Assembly: GCF_002079055.1 (NCBI RefSeq)
Contig: NC_047498.1
Location: 124,001-188,000 of the forward strand
From: Saccharomyces paradoxus
Taxonomy: Eukaryota; Ascomycota; Saccharomycetes; Saccharomycetales; Saccharomycetaceae
Direction: 5' to 3'
DNA length: 64,000 bases
Shown here piece by piece: positions 19,450-28,234 of this stretch (positions are counted from its first letter, which is position 1; each line of letters opens with the position of its first letter). A program made the translations under genes and the position numbers. The notes under the pieces are model-generated. The model saw nothing but the letters and a program-made list of their open reading frames with translations. It was not told where the DNA came from and made no database searches.

Positions 19450-21723
19450 ATGGCTAGTTTAGAAGATCTTATCCCCACTGTCAACAAGCTGCAGGATGTT
19501 ATGTACGACTCCGGGATCGATACACTCGATCTGCCCATTTTGGCTGTTGTTGGGTCACAGTCCTCTGGGAAATCCTCGATATTAGAGACTTTAGTCGGGA
19601 GAGATTTTTTACCTAGAGGGACTGGTATTGTCACCAGGAGACCGTTGGTTCTCCAACTTAATAACATATCTCCAAATTCCCCTCTAATAGAGGAAGATGA
19701 CAACTCCGTTAATCCACATGATGAAGTTACAAAAATATCAGGATTCGAAGCCGGCACGAAGCCTTTGGAGTACAAGGGCAAGGAGAGAAACCATGCAGAT
19801 GAATGGGGGGAATTCTTGCATATACCGGGAAAACGGTTTTATGATTTCGATGATATTAAGAGAGAAATTGAAAACGAGACTGCGAGAATAGCCGGTAAGG
19901 ATAAGGGTATCAGTAAGATTCCGATTAATTTGAAAGTTTTTTCTCCTCACGTTTTGAATCTAACACTGGTAGATTTGCCTGGGATTACAAAGGTCCCCAT
20001 TGGAGAACAACCACCTGATATTGAAAAGCAGATCAAGAATTTGATTCTAGACTATATAGCCACTCCAAATTGTTTAATCTTGGCTGTCTCTCCAGCTAAC
20101 GTTGATCTTGTTAATTCTGAATCCTTAAAGTTAGCCAGAGAGGTAGACCCTCAGGGAAAAAGGACTATTGGTGTTATCACCAAATTAGATTTGATGGATT
20201 CTGGAACTAATGCTCTAGATATCTTATCTGGAAAAATGTATCCTCTGAAATTGGGGTTTGTTGGTGTAGTGAATCGCTCACAACAGGATATTCAATTGAA
20301 CAAAACTGTTGAAGAATCATTGGACAAAGAGGAAGACTATTTCAGGAAGCATCCAGTCTACAGAACCATTTCAACAAAGTGTGGCACACGCTATTTGGCT
20401 AAATTGCTAAACCAGACATTGTTAAGCCACATTAGAGACAAGCTTCCGGATATTAAAACCAAGTTAAATACCTTGATCTCTCAAACCGAACAGGAACTCG
20501 CTAGATATGGTGGCGTAGGAGCTACTACTAATGAAAACAGAGCTAGCCTTGTTTTACAATTAATGAACAAGTTTTCTACAAACTTCATCTCATCTATAGA
20601 TGGTACATCTTCCGATATCAATACGAAGGAACTCTGTGGTGGTGCCCGTATTTATTACATTTACAATAATGTATTTGGAAACTCTTTGAAGTCGATTGAT
20701 CCAACTTCTAACTTATCTGTTCTTGATATTAGAACCGCAATTAGAAATTCTACTGGCCCTCGCCCTACGTTATTTGTGCCTGAGTTGGCATTTGACCTTT
20801 TGGTCAAACCTCAAATTAAACTTTTACTGGAGCCATCTCAGCGTTGCGTCGAGCTAGTTTACGAGGAGCTGATGAAAATATGCCATAAATGTGGCTCCGC
20901 TGAACTAGCTAGGTATCCTAAATTGAAGAGCATGCTAATAGAAGTTATAAGTGAACTCCTTAGAGAAAGATTACAACCTACCCGCTCTTACGTTGAAAGT
21001 TTGATCGATATACATCGAGCCTATATCAATACTAACCATCCTAATTTTTTAAGTGCCACGGAAGCGATGGATGACATCATGAAAACGCGTAGAAAACGGA
21101 ATCAAGAATTATCGAAGAGTAAATTGTCTCAACAGGAGAATGGTCAAACTAACACTATTAATGGCACTTCATCTATCTCTTCCAATGCAGATCAAGATTC
21201 TTCTAAAAACAGTGACTACGATGATGATGGTATCGACACAGAATCGAAGCAAACGAAGGACAAATTTTTGAATTATTTCTTTGGTAAGGATAAAAAGGGC
21301 CAACCTGTGTTCGATGCATCAGGTAAGAAAAGGAGCATTGCGGGTGATGGAAATGTTGAAGATTTTAGGAACTTACAAATATCAGATTTTTCACTTGGAG
21401 ATATAGATGACCTTGAAAACGCTGAACCTCCGCTTACCGAGAGAGAAGAGTTAGAGTGCGAATTAATCAAACGTTTGATTGTTTCATACTTTGATATTAT
21501 AAGAGAAATGATTGAAGATCAAGTGCCAAAAGCAGTAATGTGTTTACTTGTAAATTACTGTAAAGATTCCGTTCAAAACAGATTGGTAACCAAACTCTAC
21601 AAGGAAACGCTGTTTGAAGAACTTTTAGTTGAGGACCAAACTTTAGCTCAAGATAGAGAACTATGTGTGAAATCTCTCGGAGTTTATAAAAAGGCCGCAA
21701 CCCTTATTAGTAATATTCTGTAA
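19450..21723 (+). CDS. DNM1: Dnm1, dynamin-related GTPase of mitochondrial and peroxisomal fission
   Basis: A 757-residue protein, the same length as S. cerevisiae Dnm1. GTPase motifs: G1 GSQSSGKSS (35-43), G2 Thr in RGTGIVTRRP (56-65), G3 DLPG (175-178) and G4 TKLD (244-247). A middle/stalk domain follows, then an acidic Asn/Ser/Asp-rich insert B (about 545-650), and the GTPase effector domain at the C-terminus (about 665-757). Dnm1 assembles into spirals on mitochondria through Fis1 with Mdv1 or Caf4 and constricts them, often at ERMES sites, so it acts at the same contacts as MMM1 earlier in the window. It is the last left-arm gene before the centromere. Confidence 0.99.
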   Translation: MASLEDLIPTVNKLQDVMYDSGIDTLDLPILAVVGSQSSGKSSILETLVGRDFLPRGTGIVTRRPLVLQLNNISPNSPLIEEDDNSVNPHDEVTKISGFEAGTKPLEYKGKERNHADEWGEFLHIPGKRFYDFDDIKREIENETARIAGKDKGISKIPINLKVFSPHVLNLTLVDLPGITKVPIGEQPPDIEKQIKNLILDYIATPNCLILAVSPANVDLVNSESLKLAREVDPQGKRTIGVITKLDLMDSGTNALDILSGKMYPLKLGFVGVVNRSQQDIQLNKTVEESLDKEEDYFRKHPVYRTISTKCGTRYLAKLLNQTLLSHIRDKLPDIKTKLNTLISQTEQELARYGGVGATTNENRASLVLQLMNKFSTNFISSIDGTSSDINTKELCGGARIYYIYNNVFGNSLKSIDPTSNLSVLDIRTAIRNSTGPRPTLFVPELAFDLLVKPQIKLLLEPSQRCVELVYEELMKICHKCGSAELARYPKLKSMLIEVISELLRERLQPTRSYVESLIDIHRAYINTNHPNFLSATEAMDDIMKTRRKRNQELSKSKLSQQENGQTNTINGTSSISSNADQDSSKNSDYDDDGIDTESKQTKDKFLNYFFGKDKKGQPVFDASGKKRSIAGDGNVEDFRNLQISDFSLGDIDDLENAEPPLTEREELECELIKRLIVSYFDIIREMIEDQVPKAVMCLLVNYCKDSVQNRLVTKLYKETLFEELLVEDQTLAQDRELCVKSLGVYKKAATLISNIL

Positions 21724-22603
21724 TTGCATTATTAATTTTATTTTTTGATCTTCCTTCAATATATTGCGGACGTTATTATGGGTCAGTGTTTTTATTCCTT
21801 TATTCATTTGTTTATTTCAAATGTGCTCTCCATTCTTTTTCTTGTCAATAAAATCCATAAATAAATAAATATCAAATATTAGCAATCGCAAAAGTACTAA
21901 TTAAGCTAAAGAATCTTTTCTTGGAAGGTCCTACGTAAAGGTACTAAAACGGGAAAGAATTTTTTATTTCGGCGGAGTTCATGAGATGCTTGTTATTCAC
22001 CAATAATATGTCCAGTTTTTAGGTACGATCAATTCCTCTTTAACCATTAAGCAAAAGAAAGGGTATACTTTTTTAGACTGTCAAACCGTCTTTTCTTTTT
22101 CTCGAAGTTTCCAAGAGGAATAAACATGCGTTAGTAAAACAAGAAACCTCCAAGAATGTTTGCAAAATTAATCCTGAGAAACGGGAAGTTTCAGCGATTA
22201 TTAAAAACGCGTTTTGTTAACTCTGTAATAGAGCTATAGAAGTAAAAATGGCAAAAATACCATCTAATACTTGCATCACTCTATGCCTTTCTAACAGCTT
22301 TTAATAGTCAAAGGAGTTTCCTATTTTTTAATGGTGCAAATGGTTACAGTTTGAATTGTGTTAAACAAGGCCCTATCTCCTTAAGAGCATATTACGCACT
22401 AAAACAATATCGGTCGTGAGTGAGTGTATACCCTACTAGGATGGCACTATATAATTTGCAAACAATCAAACTGATGTACACCTCTATTATAACAAGCAAG
22501 TACTTACTTTTCTAAAATTTAATGGCAAACTCTTCCTCGCGTTTTTAAATTTTCATTCAAAAAAAGAAAAATTCTATTTATAAAGCCACTTCCAAATAAA
22601 TAC
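21724..22603. other. Pericentromeric gap between DNM1 and CEN12
   Basis: An 880 bp AT-rich stretch with no ORF worth calling and no recognisable LTR or RNA gene. It contains the DNM1 3' region and sequence up to CDEIII. It appears longer than I recall for S. cerevisiae (about 660 bp), consistent with the rapid divergence known for sequence beside yeast point centromeres. Confidence 0.6.
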
Positions 22604-22724
22604 TTTTTCTCTGTTCGGATATCAAATACATTAATTTAAATAAAAATAAAATTTAAATAAAATGAGCTTATATATTTTGTTTGATTATCTAATATAATTA
22701 TAAACTATATAAAATACACGTGAC
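22604..22724 (-). other. CEN12: CEN12 point centromere (CDEI-CDEII-CDEIII)
   Basis: Read on the minus strand. CDEI is GTCACGTG (22717-22724), a full match to RTCACRTG bound by Cbf1. CDEII is 86 bp (22631-22716) with only 7 G/C bases, about 92% A+T. CDEIII is at 22604-22630; its minus-strand reading begins TGTATTTG, has the essential central CCG in ATCCGAAC, and ends in AGAAAAA. CBF3 binds CDEIII, and the single Cse4 nucleosome forms on CDEII. Position between DNM1 and YLR001C is exactly that of CEN12 in S. cerevisiae. Element sizes are all within the normal range. Confidence 0.95.
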
Positions 22725-22745
22725 GTACTAACTTAGATGGTGATA

Positions 22746-22756
22746 TTTTATATTTA
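22746..22756 (+). promoter_or_regulatory. ARS-consensus match beside CEN12
   Basis: TTTTATATTTA matches the 11 bp ACS WTTTAYRTTTW perfectly, 21 bp beyond CDEI. In such AT-rich DNA a perfect ACS is not strong evidence of an origin, so this is only a candidate. Confidence 0.25.
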
Positions 22757-22857
22757 CGCTTCAATTCGTTCAGCACTAAAGTTTCTTATTTAAGGATCAT
22801 TTTAAGTCCATTTACTTACGCCTTCGTAATTATGAGTGATAGGAAACCAAAATTTCA

Positions 22858-23064
22858 TTAGGTCAAATTTGAGAATGCTACCAATGATACGCCTGTGTTG
22901 GCGTGCTCAGGTATAGAGGCAGTTTTAAGGGTGCTTAAAAATAATGAGTACGCTATCAAAAGCAGTGCAAAAATTATTGCAAACAATTTAACGATTCTGA
23001 ACGTCCTTGTTGTCAAGTAATTTGGAGAGTTGCTATTCATGTCGTCTGTATCTGATTTATTCAT
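22858..23064 (-). CDS. Possible small single-pass membrane protein next to CEN12
   Basis: An ORF of 68 residues that I do not recognise. It has a hydrophilic N-terminus rich in Asn/Ser/Asp (about 1-24), one clear hydrophobic helix (about 27-46, LFAIIFALLLIAYSLFLS) preceded by basic residues (TRTFRIVK), and a short polar C-terminus. That is a sensible topology for a small membrane protein (positive-inside, N-terminus cytosolic). It stands free between CEN12 and the 3' end of YLR001C. A perfect TGACGT/ACGTCA inverted repeat lies about 56 bp upstream of its ATG. It could be a young or unannotated gene, or a chance ORF in a fast-evolving region. No function is proposed. Confidence 0.4.
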   Translation of the reverse strand: MNKSDTDDMNSNSPNYLTTRTFRIVKLFAIIFALLLIAYSLFLSTLKTASIPEHANTGVSLVAFSNLT

Positions 23065-23119
23065 TTTTTCACAAGAAAGGAAAAAAGAAGAAAAGGTAAA
23101 GAAAAAGAGGTGAAGGCGA

Positions 23120-23134
23120 TGACGTATAACGTCA
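23120..23134. promoter_or_regulatory. TGACGT-N3-ACGTCA palindrome (ATF/CREB-like half sites)
   Basis: Perfect six-base arms TGACGT (23120-23125) and ACGTCA (23129-23134) around ATA. Yeast bZIP factors of the ATF/CREB group (Sko1, Aca1, Cst6) bind TGACGTCA; here the half sites are spread by three bases, so the actual binder is uncertain. The palindrome lies upstream of the small ORF at 22858-23064, and YLR001C ends at 23297 on the far side. Confidence 0.4.
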
Positions 23135-23296
23135 CTTTCTTGGTCGTAATTTTTGTTTTCATAGAAACACGGAAAAAGCTATACAACTTAGAACGGGCAC
23201 TACTTTATTTGCTTTGCTTAATTTGACGAACATTTTAGTCAGCTAACTAACTAAGATAAATAGATGTTATCTAATACTTAGGTGATATACTAACAC

Positions 23297-25885
23297 TTAT
23301 GAGGTACTAACGCTACGACCGCCGCTTTGTTCTGATCCTGGCCTTCGTATATCTCTAGGTCTTTGTATAGCATTCCCAGAGTATGATCCTTCAAAAGTGG
23401 GCTGAGAAAGTGGTGATAAATGCGCGGTTGCAGAATAAGAAGGGTTATGAATTATAGGGGAGTGTTGGATTAGTGGTGTTGTTGCCTGATCAACTCTCCC
23501 TCCTTGACCGCTGTGTTTTACTTTTCCGCCTCTGGTGATTATTATACAAAACAATAAGGAAATAGCTATGGTGACACCAATTATTATTCCAAATCCAACC
23601 GCAATCCCTGGTAAGTGCAAATGGTATTTCTCGTTGTTTAACCAAGATAAAGATATGGGTTTGTCGATCAGAAATATGCATGAACTTTTCAAATTAGTAG
23701 TACATCCCGTTTTAAGAACTCTAACTTCCTTGGTCCAGTCGCCCTGTATGCTAACAAAAATGTTGTCCAGGTGATCTTTCCTACAGTTTAGTTGGGTACC
23801 TAATTTGGTATTAATGGTGCCATTGCAGTCTAGCAGGTTTTGTGCTTCACTAGCAGGAAACAAATGAAGTTCGAGAAATTTCCTCAAGTTTGTCGAGTTC
23901 GCCGAAATGCCACTCAAGGGAATAGAGGAGGCCGTTGGAACTAAAAGTGAGTATTCCTCGTTGTTCCGAATGATTGAAGAGAGGTCATCAAACAGGTTAA
24001 AAAACTCAATTATTTCTTTCGTCCCAGTAGTTTCTATAAGCTCTTTCAAAGATATTTCTAAATCGACTGGAAAATCCAATTGGTTTATAGGATGAACAAC
24101 CCCCTGGTTGAAAAATATATCGGAACTCTCTTCAACAATAATACTCTCCTTAATATTACTCACCGAGATTTTTGTTAGGTTTTGGCTTCCCACAACTTCT
24201 TCTACGCCGATAGATACAGAGTTTCCGTATAAATTCTTGACAGTAGTCGAAATATTATAGTTGTTGGAATAAATAAGGTCTTCGAAAATTAGATTCCTCA
24301 TGAATAAGTTTAGGGCGGTTTTGTTTGATCTCAAGTAGTCTATAGTCAGGTCGTTATTGTCCCATGAATTCATACATGGAAGGAGTATCGTGTATCCCTT
24401 ATGATTTGGCGGTAAATCCAAAATATCAAGGTCCTTCAAAAGCGTTAGCGAAATAGAACAGTGGTTTTGCGGTGGTAACGACAACACTAGATCGCCTGGT
24501 AATTGAAGATCATCGTCAATGGAATATATGTACGTATCACCAATCTCATAAGGTTTTGTATTTAAAATTTTGAAGCGACCATTAATGTAATAACCTTTAT
24601 TAGACCTCGTGATTTTAAATTTTTGGCAATGTCCACCTAGTCTTTTAGCTGAAGAGCAGAAGGCGGAGTCATAAATTTGGGTAGGTACGTATTGAATATT
24701 ATGGAATAAGGAAAAGTCCTCCTCAAGGTCAATTTTATCTTCAGCAAAATGGTACAGAAGTGATGGTTTTGTGTACCCGCGATCCTCATTAAAAGAGGCT
24801 TGTGGTACAAATATGGTGATATTCTTCCCGTTTTGGATGAATTTTTCAATGTCTCTGAAATATAACTCCTTTACAAATTCTGAGCAGTTTAAACCGTGCA
24901 GGTACTTTTCAGCATCAAATTGTATATGCTTTCGTAAAAAGTTTAAGTCAGAAAAGCCATGGACAACGCCTATTTCAAAAATTCTGTTTGATATACTTGA
25001 GTAGTTTGAATTATTTACACTTACTGATGTACCTTCAGAATTACTTTTGATTAGGAGCTTCCGACCGTTTTTATTTTCCAAAGCTAGCTCCTTGGGTAGA
25101 ATACCACCATATACATCATCAATAATGAGTTCTTGAAGAAAAGAGGATCTATCGGTGGCCCACTTGCCCTGAGATATCGTATTGGATTTTCCCATCTTTT
25201 TATATCTGTCAGTTAGATAGTTGATTTCGATTGTATTGAAAAATTTTCGAAAATTAACATCTAAGGGCACTAAAACCGTAGATGAATCTGTATACGCATT
25301 ATAGTTTGAAAAACTGTTGATAAAATCACTAAATATCTTTAAGTCTTGAGTCTCTTTGTCTAGCTGTACTAGTAGCTCATTTATCTTGGGTTGGATTAGT
25401 AAGAGATTATTGATCCCTTGTACTGAAGCATTCTGGAAACTGGGCTGTAAATCGGGTTCGACTACAGCGACCTCATTGACCCAGCAACGGTGCTTGTACT
25501 TCCTCAACAATAAAGGTGCCTGTGCAGCTCTCTTTTCTAGGTAGGTACCATTTTCAAGCTCTCTCACTTGCAACACCCTATCATGAATAAGGAAATCTTC
25601 AATATGGAAATGCTCCTCAAACTGTCGTGCGGTTTGGTTCCCTTCAACAAATGCCGAATTGATCGGAGCAAAAAGTGTAAAGTTCTGCAGCTCATTTAAG
25701 TATTGTACGTGGCCAGTTTTCTGGATAATTCTTAAAAAAGTTGAGAATTCAACATTTTCTGAGAGGATATCTATTACTGTGCTAAATGGAAAATCGTCCC
25801 CCGGGTTTTGTAGAAGTGCTTGTATAAGCCCTAATATCGGCAGTACCCAAAAAATATATTTAATTGTTTGAATGGTCACGGTCAT
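23297..25885 (-). CDS. YLR001C: YLR001C, fasciclin-like vacuolar membrane glycoprotein
   Basis: An 862-residue protein, about as in S. cerevisiae (861). I chose the ATG at 25885 because it begins a good signal peptide (MTVTIQTIKYIFWVLPILG). The same frame stays open for 75 codons further upstream, but that stretch is basic and not secretory. The ectodomain carries several fasciclin (FAS1)-type segments, for example FLRIIQKTG followed by NFTLFAPINSAF, with many N-glycosylation sequons (NQT, NGT, NAS, NIT). A membrane helix near residues 765-790 (GIAVGFGIIIGVTIAISLLF) precedes a short cytosolic Ser/Arg/Gln-rich tail. The S. cerevisiae protein is of unknown role and has been placed at the vacuole. 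Confidence 0.92.
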   Translation of the reverse strand: MTVTIQTIKYIFWVLPILGLIQALLQNPGDDFPFSTVIDILSENVEFSTFLRIIQKTGHVQYLNELQNFTLFAPINSAFVEGNQTARQFEEHFHIEDFLIHDRVLQVRELENGTYLEKRAAQAPLLLRKYKHRCWVNEVAVVEPDLQPSFQNASVQGINNLLLIQPKINELLVQLDKETQDLKIFSDFINSFSNYNAYTDSSTVLVPLDVNFRKFFNTIEINYLTDRYKKMGKSNTISQGKWATDRSSFLQELIIDDVYGGILPKELALENKNGRKLLIKSNSEGTSVSVNNSNYSSISNRIFEIGVVHGFSDLNFLRKHIQFDAEKYLHGLNCSEFVKELYFRDIEKFIQNGKNITIFVPQASFNEDRGYTKPSLLYHFAEDKIDLEEDFSLFHNIQYVPTQIYDSAFCSSAKRLGGHCQKFKITRSNKGYYINGRFKILNTKPYEIGDTYIYSIDDDLQLPGDLVLSLPPQNHCSISLTLLKDLDILDLPPNHKGYTILLPCMNSWDNNDLTIDYLRSNKTALNLFMRNLIFEDLIYSNNYNISTTVKNLYGNSVSIGVEEVVGSQNLTKISVSNIKESIIVEESSDIFFNQGVVHPINQLDFPVDLEISLKELIETTGTKEIIEFFNLFDDLSSIIRNNEEYSLLVPTASSIPLSGISANSTNLRKFLELHLFPASEAQNLLDCNGTINTKLGTQLNCRKDHLDNIFVSIQGDWTKEVRVLKTGCTTNLKSSCIFLIDKPISLSWLNNEKYHLHLPGIAVGFGIIIGVTIAISLLFCIIITRGGKVKHSGQGGRVDQATTPLIQHSPIIHNPSYSATAHLSPLSQPTFEGSYSGNAIQRPRDIRRPGSEQSGGRSVSTS

Positions 25886-26242
25886 CAAAAGGCTTTGTTT
25901 GATTTGGTTGATACATTGTGCCACTGACTGCTTAGATAAGAGGCCTGTTTCTCTATTTTTCAAGGCCCTTAATATACGCTTAAGGGAAAGTCCGACCGAA
26001 CAAAAATCTTCTACCAGGTTTTTGCAGTGATGTTTTCTGATTGAGAAAGACAGAATATTTAAGTTTTTAATGCTAGTTTGGTAAACGAAGTTAGTTCCTA
26101 CTTCCTGCACATACTATGTTTATAACATTTAATTCAAATGTCATATAATGCTAATATTTATACAATTCTACTTGGCGCGGCAAAAATGATTGGCTAACGA
26201 TAATCGCAGCTGTTTATATACTTATTAATATATAGGACATAC
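25886..26242. other. YLR001C upstream region / NOC3 3' flank
   Basis: A 357 bp spacer between two minus-strand genes. It includes the 225 bp open in-frame extension upstream of the chosen YLR001C start. No RNA gene or repeat seen. Confidence 0.5.
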
Positions 26243-28234
26243 CTACTTAGAACACTCTTTCGATCTAGTTGATAGAGAGCGTAGCCCCTTTGCAACTACA
26301 GGACAATAGTGCTTCTTAAGAAGAGCGTCGTCCCATAGAGTTGCCGCCTCTGCGTTACTTCTTGAAGGATTATCGGCCTCCATTATGAAATGACCATTGC
26401 CTATTCTATCCTCGGAAGAGTAGAGGCCCGATATTTCAGGATATCTATTCATCAGCTTATCAACAAATTTAAGGATGGCAATACTTGTTTTTTCTGGGGT
26501 ATGGCTGATGCACATGTATAATCTTTTGGTAAACGCTGTGGCCCTTTCTTTAGTCCCTGATTTCGAGCGGAAAAATATATGGTCCAGGGCTTTCAGCAAG
26601 AGTTCTGCCTTGGTAGAAACGTTAACTGATGGTTTTATTATTTCGTTATTGAGTGGATCAGCTAACCTTAGCGATCTGTAAGACAATTCGATGTCTGCAT
26701 CAAGGCAAATATAAGGTAATAGCGCGTAAAGTCCATCAACGAATTTGGACAAATCCACATTAACTTTCATATGTTGTGTATTCGAAATAAGTGAGAATGC
26801 ACTGACGATACAAAGCAAAGCCTTACGGACTTCGTCAGAAGAAAGGTTATCGAATTCAGTGTCACTAATAAGTTCTTTCATTACTTCGAGGAAGTCCCCT
26901 AATAGATCAAAGTTGGCCATATTACCAAATTTCGTTAGACCTTCCAAAACTGACCCAATGAGCGCTTTTGCATTGTTTTTCAAGATATTCAAATATATAG
27001 TGAACACGATTTTTAAAATTTCAGATTGGTTTCTTTCTCTTTCCTCTGCAGAAACAGATTGCTCAGCGTTACGCATTTCCTCCTCGATTTGCTGCATCTC
27101 TTTTCGAGCTTTTTTCTGCTTCTTAGAAAGATGGACCCTATCTTTCTTCTTTAGCTTAGGAGCACTAACGTTTCCTTCGGATTTAGTATTAGGGTCGTAG
27201 TCGTGTAAAACATCCAACGATAATAACATATTTAAAACAGATTCTTCAATGTTGAAGCTTCTTGTCTTCAGTATTTTGTTGAAAATTCTAAGTATTTCGA
27301 ATGAGATTGAGCCCTCTTCGTCCTCATTTAACAGAGTTTCAAATGTCTGAATTATTTGAATGGAGGTTGGATCTGTTGAAATTCTTGGCTTGCAAATTCT
27401 ACGCAACAGTAAAGTAAAAATATCTGCCCTAAAGTTGAAATGAGAGGCGGTTGAGATCAATTCCTTGGCAGCTTGAGCGGCCAAAATGCCTAATGAAACC
27501 TGTATAGGGGCAGCATTACTGGGTGTTTTTGAAAGACTCTGCAATCTTTCGACGTAATTTTTGTAGTTATAAACCAGGGCTTGCTCAAAGTTTCTAAGCT
27601 TGGAGACTTCCTTAGAAACTTTTTCCTTCTTTTCGGTTTCAGTTAGTGGTCGAATCCTATAGCCTGGTATAATACTTTTAAACACGGGAACCAAAGCCAA
27701 CATGGAAAATTTACAAGTATTAGGATTCTTAGACTCCACCATTTTACATAGACGCGCTAATGCAGCGGTGTTTTCTTCAGGTTCCTCCATAACTTTGGTG
27801 ACCAAATCAGCAATGTCTTCTTTTAGTTGTAGAATTTTTTCCTCCGTATCAGGCTCCTCCTCCTTAACCTTTTCTTTTTGTTCTTCATTTAGAGCCTCAT
27901 CATCTTCAGAAGAGTCACTAGAGTCTTCTTCTTCATCTTCGTCGTTCTTTGGCTTTTCTTTAACTTTATGTAGTTTTCTTTCAACTTTACCATTAACTTT
28001 TATAGGTAGTCCTTCTACAAGATTCGATGTATCAGAGCGATTCTTTCTAGGAACCATTTCGTAGTCCTGTTCTTCTTCATCCCAGGATGCGCCTTTTATG
28101 CTATATATGGCGTTTTCATTTATATCTTCTGGTGCATTATGGAAACCATTGCCTTCTAACAAAGAATCTTCGTGCTTTCTTTTTTTTGCAGTTCTTTCCT
28201 GAATGCGGAATTGGGATCTATTTCTCTTAGCCAT
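26243..28234 (-). CDS. NOC3: Noc3, pre-60S nuclear export and replication-licensing factor
   Basis: A 663-residue protein, equal in length to S. cerevisiae Noc3. The N-terminus is basic with likely nuclear localisation (AKKRKHED) and is followed by a long acidic Asp/Glu/Ser stretch around 95-135. An armadillo-like helical region of the NOC3/CBF (Mak21-like) family covers about 190-630. A second Lys-rich NLS-like stretch (KLKKKDRVHLSKKQKKARK) sits near 355-375. Noc3 pairs with Noc2 in moving 66S pre-ribosomes to the nucleoplasm and is also reported to bind ORC and MCM at origins. PAC and RRPE boxes lie upstream. Confidence 0.97.
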   Translation of the reverse strand: MAKRNRSQFRIQERTAKKRKHEDSLLEGNGFHNAPEDINENAIYSIKGASWDEEEQDYEMVPRKNRSDTSNLVEGLPIKVNGKVERKLHKVKEKPKNDEDEEEDSSDSSEDDEALNEEQKEKVKEEEPDTEEKILQLKEDIADLVTKVMEEPEENTAALARLCKMVESKNPNTCKFSMLALVPVFKSIIPGYRIRPLTETEKKEKVSKEVSKLRNFEQALVYNYKNYVERLQSLSKTPSNAAPIQVSLGILAAQAAKELISTASHFNFRADIFTLLLRRICKPRISTDPTSIQIIQTFETLLNEDEEGSISFEILRIFNKILKTRSFNIEESVLNMLLSLDVLHDYDPNTKSEGNVSAPKLKKKDRVHLSKKQKKARKEMQQIEEEMRNAEQSVSAEERERNQSEILKIVFTIYLNILKNNAKALIGSVLEGLTKFGNMANFDLLGDFLEVMKELISDTEFDNLSSDEVRKALLCIVSAFSLISNTQHMKVNVDLSKFVDGLYALLPYICLDADIELSYRSLRLADPLNNEIIKPSVNVSTKAELLLKALDHIFFRSKSGTKERATAFTKRLYMCISHTPEKTSIAILKFVDKLMNRYPEISGLYSSEDRIGNGHFIMEADNPSRSNAEAATLWDDALLKKHYCPVVAKGLRSLSTRSKECSK

